12,500 bases of DNA from Stramonita haemastoma (taxonomy: Eukaryota > Mollusca > Gastropoda > Neogastropoda > Muricidae), in contig CM060317.1 in assembly GCA_030674155.1 (NCBI GenBank), positions 46,652,484 through 46,664,983 of the forward strand. The letters are read 5' to 3'. Within the stretch, counting starts at the first letter, position 1; the number at the start of each line of letters is the position of its first letter. The notes under the pieces were generated by a model. That model made no database searches, was not told the origin of the DNA, and was given only the letters and a program-made list of their open reading frames with translations. The position numbers were made by a program, and so were the translations under genes. Positions 9,086-12,500 of this stretch are shown here, piece by piece.

Positions 9086-9116
9086 ATGCATGTCTGGTGG
9101 TTGGTGGTGTAAGCAG

Positions 9117-9252
9117 GAAGGTGGTGAGGGCCACGCTGATCCTGGTGCCCCTGTTCGGCATCCAGTTCCTCATCTTCCCCGTGCAGCCCGAGGAGGGCAC
9201 CCCGCTCTACGACTTCTACCACTACTTCGTCGCTCTCCTCTGCTCCCTGCAG
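9117..9252 (+). CDS. Class B GPCR, exon B (TM6, extracellular loop 3, start of TM7)
   Basis: Internal coding exon of 136 nt that completes the Arg codon split at the end of exon A and ends in phase 0 before the donor CAG|GTAACT. It encodes the basic end of intracellular loop 3 (RKVVRAT), then TM6 LILVPLFGIQFLIF with the class B P-L-x-G kink (P6.47b, G6.50b) needed for G-protein activation. Loop 3 follows (PVQPEEGTPLYD), then the first part of TM7 ending SLQ, where Gln is Q7.49b. TM6 resembles the calcitonin/CGRP receptor group (ATxILVPLxGIQF). An alternative acceptor 3 bases upstream (AAG|CAG, exon start 9114) is also in frame and would insert one Ser before the Arg. The acceptor lacks a good polypyrimidine tract: a GAC/GAT array ends about 30 bases upstream and the last bases are GT-rich. 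The exon is surrounded by simple repeats but is itself intact. Confidence 0.92.
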
Positions 9253-9329
9253 GTAACTGCCCCAATACCTGTCTTTATACACCTGTCTATACCTGCATAC
9301 CTGCATGCCTACCTAGTTACTTGTTTTCT

Positions 9330-9664
9330 TCAGGATGATGGTGGTTGTGGTGGTTGGTAATGGTGATAGTACCTACCTACCTGTCTTCTGGTGGTGGTGG
9401 TGGTTGGTAATGGTGATAGTACCTACCTACCTACCTACCTACCTGTCTTCTGGTGTGGTGGTGGTGGTGGTGGTCGTCGTCGTCGTCGTCGTCGTCGTGG
9501 TAATGATGGTGCCTACCTTCCTACCTGTCTTCTGTGGTGGTGGTGGTGGTGGTGGTGGTGGTGGTGGTGGTGGTGATTGGTGGTCGTGGTGGCCGTGGTG
9601 GTCGTGGTAGTGATGATGTCTACCTACCTACCTACCTGTCTTCTGGTGGTGGTGGTGGTGGTAT
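9330..9664. repeat. Compound (GGT)n / (CCTA)n higher-order array
   Basis: Four rounds of a GGT array, a GGTAATGGTGATAG-like linker, a CCTA array and the word CCTGTCTTCTG, which starts at 9380, 9442, 9524 and 9635. The GGT part is partly replaced by CGT in round three. Confidence 0.92.
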
Positions 9665-9691
9665 TGAATACAGACTGGAGGACTGGATGGA

Positions 9692-9880
9692 ACACAGAGA
9701 GACAGACAGACAGACAGACAGACAAAGACAGACAGACACAGACACAGAGACAGACAGACAGACAGACAGAGACAGAGACACAGAGACAGAGACAGAGACA
9801 CAGAGAGAGATACATAGACAGAGACAGAGAGAGAGATACAAGACAGAGACACAGAAAGACAGAGAGAGTGAGAGAGAGAA
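9692..9880. repeat. GACA / (GA)n microsatellite
   Basis: GACA tetranucleotides becoming GACACA, GAGACA and GAGA words toward the right. Confidence 0.93.
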
Positions 9881-10015
9881 TGGAGGGATGAAGTCACTTT
9901 CCTCTGTGGACGATGTATGGTTCTCTAGCAGCCAGAAGAGCATATGATGCAAAGAAATAACTGTTCTTTTGTTGTATCTGATGGTAGAGCATATATATGA
10001 AATATGTTTGTGTGT

Positions 10016-10690
10016 GTCAAGTCAAGTCAAGTCAAGTCAAAATGATCTTTATTGAGGGTAAAAGATTAAGTTTACACAACTTTTTTTCATCCTGCCCTCA
10101 CTAAAAAAAAAATCATGAAAGTTGACTTCTAAAGCATTCAAGACAAATATCAACCTTTGTTGAAAAACTCAAATAAATGAGGATGTGTTTGTGTTAGTGC
10201 ACGTGTGTGCACGTGTGTTTGTGCGCGTGTGTGTGCGCGCGTTTGTGCACGTGTTGTTGTTGCTGTTGTCCTCAATTTTTTACGTCTGTTCACTTTTAGT
10301 GATATTAGACGAAAAAAGGTGTTAAAAATTCAGCAACAACAAAAAAACCTACCCACCCCACAAAGAAACTTGATAATGAAAGGAATAATAAAAATATAAT
10401 AAACAACTCACTAACGTTATTGCAACTATAACAAATGTCTTAAGTGACTGTAACAGAGACCTTTCACAATTTCAAATGCCAATTTTAAATTATTGAATAT
10501 ACTGGTAAGGGATTTTTCAGAAAAATGGGGCATGAAAGACTTTACACTCTTGCAGTCAAAAAGTATATGAGTATTAGGGATATTCCCACCACACAGACAT
10601 TTACCATTTTTTGTGAATTTGGTTGTCAATGCGTTTAGCTTCATTCTATAAAATAATGTATTAATTCTTCTTGACATGAAAACATAAAGA
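10016..10690 (-). mobile_element. 5'-truncated LINE retrotransposon, 3' end
   Basis: On the minus strand the order is an ORF2 C-terminal fragment (10426-10690), a UTR of about 385 bases, a polyadenylation-type AATAAA (10048-10053 reversed) and a terminal tail of five TTGAC pentamers (10016-10040). Pentamer tails are usual for non-LTR elements. The right end stops at a TG tract, and a short GTGTGTG also precedes the left end, so insertion into a TG-rich target is possible. The UTR contains an alternating GTGCACGTG-type stretch at about 10195-10252. Confidence 0.75.
10426..10690 (-). pseudogene. LINE ORF2 C-terminal fragment
   Basis: Open from the truncated edge to a TAG stop; the first Met in frame is at 10677, but the frame extends to about 10690, so the Met is not taken as a true start. 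Residues YRMKLNALTTKF followed by CLCGGNIPNTHILFDC form a C-x-C-x7-H-x4-C motif, which resembles the zinc-binding motif at the C-terminus of non-LTR retrotransposon reverse transcriptases. No reverse transcriptase or endonuclease domain remains, so the fragment cannot move by itself. The clade (CR1-, jockey- or L2-like) cannot be decided from about 88 residues. Confidence 0.65.
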
Positions 10691-10691
10691 A

Positions 10692-10716
10692 ACGTGTGTG
10701 TGTGTATGTGTGTGTG

Positions 10717-10765
<49 letters not shown>

Positions 10766-10826
10766 TGTGTCGTGCGTGTGTATGTGTGTGTGTGTGTATG
10801 TGTATGTGTGTGTGTGTGTGTGTGTT
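10692..10826. repeat. (TG)n tract ending at the 3' splice site of the 42-nt exon
   Basis: About 135 bases of TG dinucleotides with TATG, CGTGCG and TTG interruptions. Only TTCTCATTTCCAG separates it from the exon. Confidence 0.95.
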
Positions 10827-10837
10827 CTCATTTCCAG

Positions 10838-10879
10838 GGAACCCTTGTCTCCATCATGTACTGCTTCTGCAATGGAGAG
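10838..10879 (+). CDS. Class B GPCR, 42-nt TM7 exon
   Basis: Short phase-0 exon encoding exactly 14 residues, GTLVSIMYCFCNGE. The acceptor is TTCTCATTTCCAG and the donor GAG|GTAAGT is a perfect consensus. It follows directly on the exon B residue Q7.49b and contributes G7.50b, the rest of TM7, and the start of helix 8 with N8.47b and E8.49b; the family's next residue is Val at the start of the following exon. YCFCN-E is closest to calcitonin-receptor and PDF-receptor sequences in my memory. A separate 14-residue TM7 exon is a conserved gene-structure feature of vertebrate class B receptors, and skipping it keeps the frame. Here a long TG-rich tract ends about 12 bases before the acceptor AG, which may influence inclusion. 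The following exon could not be identified before position 12500. Confidence 0.9.
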
Positions 10880-11210
10880 GTAAGTCTGTTTGGGGTTAGG
10901 GGGGGGGGGGGGTATTTAGTGGAGGGGAGGGGTTGAGGGGGCTGTTTTCTGTTTGCTTTGGGTTTTTTGTCATTCCCTTTCTTCCTCTTCCTATCCTCAT
11001 ACATCTGTTGTTGTTCTCCTACTTCTGACCCTCCTCTTCCCTCTCTTTCTTCTCCCTTTTCCTCCTCATCTTATCCTTCTTATCCTCATGGTTATTTGTT
11101 CTTCTTCTACTATTCCTTATGTTTCTACCTTGTCTTTCGTGAGTGCTCGTCCTACTGTTCTCACTCGCTCATTCCCATTTCGCCGTCACAGTTAACTTTG
11201 TCTCGTTACG
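10880..11210 (+). other. Start of the next GPCR intron, G-run and pyrimidine-rich DNA
   Basis: Begins with the donor GTAAGT. A run of 14 G lies at 10899-10912, followed by CTCCT/TTCTT-rich sequence to about 11140. No downstream exon beginning with the expected Val codon was recognised. Confidence 0.6.
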
Positions 11211-11879
11211 CCCCCAGAGTCATTCACAAGGAGTTGTCAGTTTTATGTCGCCGCAAGGCCACCAACCAAAAGGGCCTTGCAATGCTGAAGGAATCATTTT
11301 TGTGATGGTTCTTCGGGTGCCTATTCTGATCCAACATCTGTTGGACACCACTTACATGGCCGCCTGCTGACGGCAGTATTAGCTTAGATGTGGAATGACA
11401 TTTAGTGAGACATCCACCAGTGGTTGGCAACTACCGTAATGTCCCTCTGACGACCTATTATATCTCTCCCATAAATCTTCAGGTGTCGAAGTTTTTGACA
11501 CAAACTTAGTCACGGAAATACACAGGAAACTGAAACCGCTATTTAGAGCAAAGCAACAAGAGTTATGGAATCTGAGATGACAAGTTAAGCGTGTGTTTTT
11601 TTCTATTGCATGGCAGTTGACGTTTTTGATGCTATGGACATGCACTTTTACATTGATACCGCTTCATATGGCGTGCATTCTACAGTTTTGTATCACAGAT
11701 TATCCGGGTGTCAGCCAGGTCCGAGAGATGTAGACACCTGCAGTGCCGTCAAGTCATTTTCGCAACACATTTACAACCAAATCTATACAGTATATGATGC
11801 TCGACTGTGTCTTCCCAGTGAGCGCAATGTTAATGAGCCCATAACAAACCCACTCCGATAAAAACTGGAAATAGCTCGA
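11211..11879. other. Single-copy-looking non-coding stretch
   Basis: Open frames at 11610-11861 (+, starting MAVDVFDAMDMHFYIDTASY) and 11379-11645 (-) overlap each other and have no recognised domains. A hairpin occurs at 11253-11280. The stretch may be the body of a transposon whose tRNA-like head is at about 11880-11962, but no internal motif confirms this. Confidence 0.35.
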
Positions 11880-11962
11880 AAATCCAGCTTCTTATAGGAT
11901 TCGAACCCTCGACCTTCTAGTTTAGAAGTCTAGCACACTGACCTCTGTGCAGTGCGATTGCT
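11880..11962 (-). mobile_element. tRNA-like head, probable third SINE family or tRNA pseudogene
   Basis: On the minus strand there is a perfect B box GGTTCGAATCC (11897-11907 reversed), preceded by CTAGACTTCTAAACTAG, which can form an anticodon-like arm. The T arm pairs only partly and no acceptor stem forms. This favours a SINE head over a functional tRNA. Confidence 0.55.
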
Positions 11963-12143
11963 AACTTTCTTTCTCTATGTTTTTTTTTCTTCACCGCTTG
12001 TTCTTCTCCTCCTCAGTTTTGTTGTTCTCTCTGCGCTTTCTCTTCAATGTTATTTCTCCGCTTGCATTCTCGCCTTCCTTCTCTTCTTTTTTTTTGTGTT
12101 TATGCTTTTTTTCGTTTTTCTTCCTCAGAGCGGGTAAGAGAGG

Positions 12144-12154
12144 AAAAGAAAAAG

Positions 12155-12185
<31 letters not shown>

Positions 12186-12318
12186 GAGACAGACGGACGG
12201 ACGGACAGACAGACAGACAGACGGACGGACGGACAAACGGACGGACGGACAGACAGACAAAGACAGACAGACAGACAGAGACTGAAACACAGAGAGACAG
12301 AGATAGAGACAGCGGGTT
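12144..12318. repeat. GACA / GACG tetranucleotide array
   Basis: AGACAGAC and GGACGGAC blocks alternate, then impure GAGACA words to about 12318. Confidence 0.94.
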
Positions 12319-12500
12319 AAAGACTGAGAAAGAGGATACGAAAATGATTTTTTTTTTTTTTTGGAAACTCACAATGCAGTAGCTTCGTGGAATGACTGGA
12401 ATGTTGGAATGCACGGTGTGCCTTCTTTGATAAGCTGTGGGAATGACCACAGATCCACCCTGAAGCCCCAGGATTCACAGAGTGTTGTGGCTCCTGAGTG
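12319..12500. other. Terminal non-repetitive stretch, coding status unknown
   Basis: After a T run at 12347-12361 the sequence is balanced. One plus-strand frame is open from about 12383 to the window end and contains ASWNDWNVG and DHRSTLKPQDSQ. I do not recognise it, and an open stretch of this length is common by chance. Confidence 0.25.

Larger units (their letters stand above)
7882..9116 (+). other. Intron A of the GPCR gene
   Basis: GT-AG intron of 1235 bp (donor GTCAGT, acceptor GTAAGCAG), splitting an Arg codon after its second base. It contains a 53-bp minisatellite, a 5'-truncated minus-strand SINE and a GAC/GAT array. The 3' end has almost no pyrimidine tract. A plausible branch point is TAATGAC at 9071-9077, about 40 bases before the acceptor. 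Positions 7886-7975 and 8733-8825 show nothing recognisable. Confidence 0.8.
9253..10837 (+). other. Intron B of the GPCR gene
   Basis: GT-AG intron of 1585 bp (donor GTAACT, acceptor TTTCCAG), phase 0. Its first half holds a compound GGT/CCTA array and a GACA/GA array. Its second half holds a minus-strand LINE 3' fragment and then a (TG)n tract that runs almost to the acceptor. Positions 9881-10015 contain no recognisable element. Confidence 0.8.

Noticed and set aside
8932..9116. Upstream extension of the exon B reading frame through the GAC/GAT array
   Set aside because: The receptor similarity begins exactly at a phase-compatible acceptor at 9117, and the extension is only repeat-encoded Thr/Met.
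12110..12136. Mini-exon after a strong pyrimidine tract (acceptor TTCTTCCTCAG, then a GTAAGA donor a few bases later)
   Set aside because: Only about five bases lie between acceptor and donor, too short and unsupported to call.
11952..12137. Hydrophobic Phe/Leu-rich frame resembling a membrane protein
   Set aside because: The sequence is a T- and CTT-rich low-complexity stretch with no conserved motif.

Overview
The window is animal nuclear DNA, most likely lophotrochozoan and probably molluscan (gastropod-like). The reasons are interrupted coding exons with GT/AG borders, several tRNA-derived SINEs, a 5'-truncated LINE, and very dense simple repeats. The phylum call is an inference from the repeat style and from the receptor type, not from a database match. 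There is no bacterial gene organisation, operon or CRISPR array. Most long open frames here are translations of (CT)n, (CA)n, (GT)n, (GAC)n or (GGT)n arrays and are not genes.

One gene is supported: a class B (secretin-family) G-protein-coupled receptor on the + strand, seen as three exons at 7738-7881, 9117-9252 and 10838-10879. Together they encode the end of extracellular loop 2, TM5, intracellular loop 3, TM6, extracellular loop 3 and TM7 up to the start of helix 8. Splice phases agree across both introns (1235 bp and 1585 bp). The protein most resembles the calcitonin/CGRP receptor group and its invertebrate DH31/PDF-type relatives. The N-terminal, TM1-TM4 and C-terminal exons were not found and probably lie outside the window. 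Positions 1-7737 would then be an upstream intron or intergenic DNA, and 10880-12500 the next intron.

Positions 1-7737 hold an alternation of microsatellites (CT, CA, GT, GATA/GACA, TCC, GCT) and copies of one SINE family (1-50 minus, 2498-2870 minus, 3374-3451 plus, 5067-5415 plus, 6611-6959 plus, 7174-7257 plus). They also hold a perfect 3 x 46-bp tandem repeat and a second tRNA-like head (about 3655-3730, minus). Intron A carries a 53-bp minisatellite, into whose last unit a 5'-truncated SINE is inserted, followed by a 260-bp GAC/GAT array. Intron B carries a compound GGT/CCTA array, a GACA/GA array, a truncated minus-strand LINE with a (TTGAC)5 tail, and a long (TG)n tract ending a few bases before the third exon. 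Downstream are pyrimidine-rich intronic DNA, a third tRNA-like head (about 11880-11962, minus) and a GACA/GACG array.

The most biologically interesting point is the 42-nt TM7 exon. It is the exon class whose in-frame skipping gives signalling-altered receptor variants in vertebrate class B GPCRs, and here its 3' splice site sits next to a long variable (TG)n tract, an arrangement reminiscent of CFTR exon 9. I found no evidence of a wholly new system.
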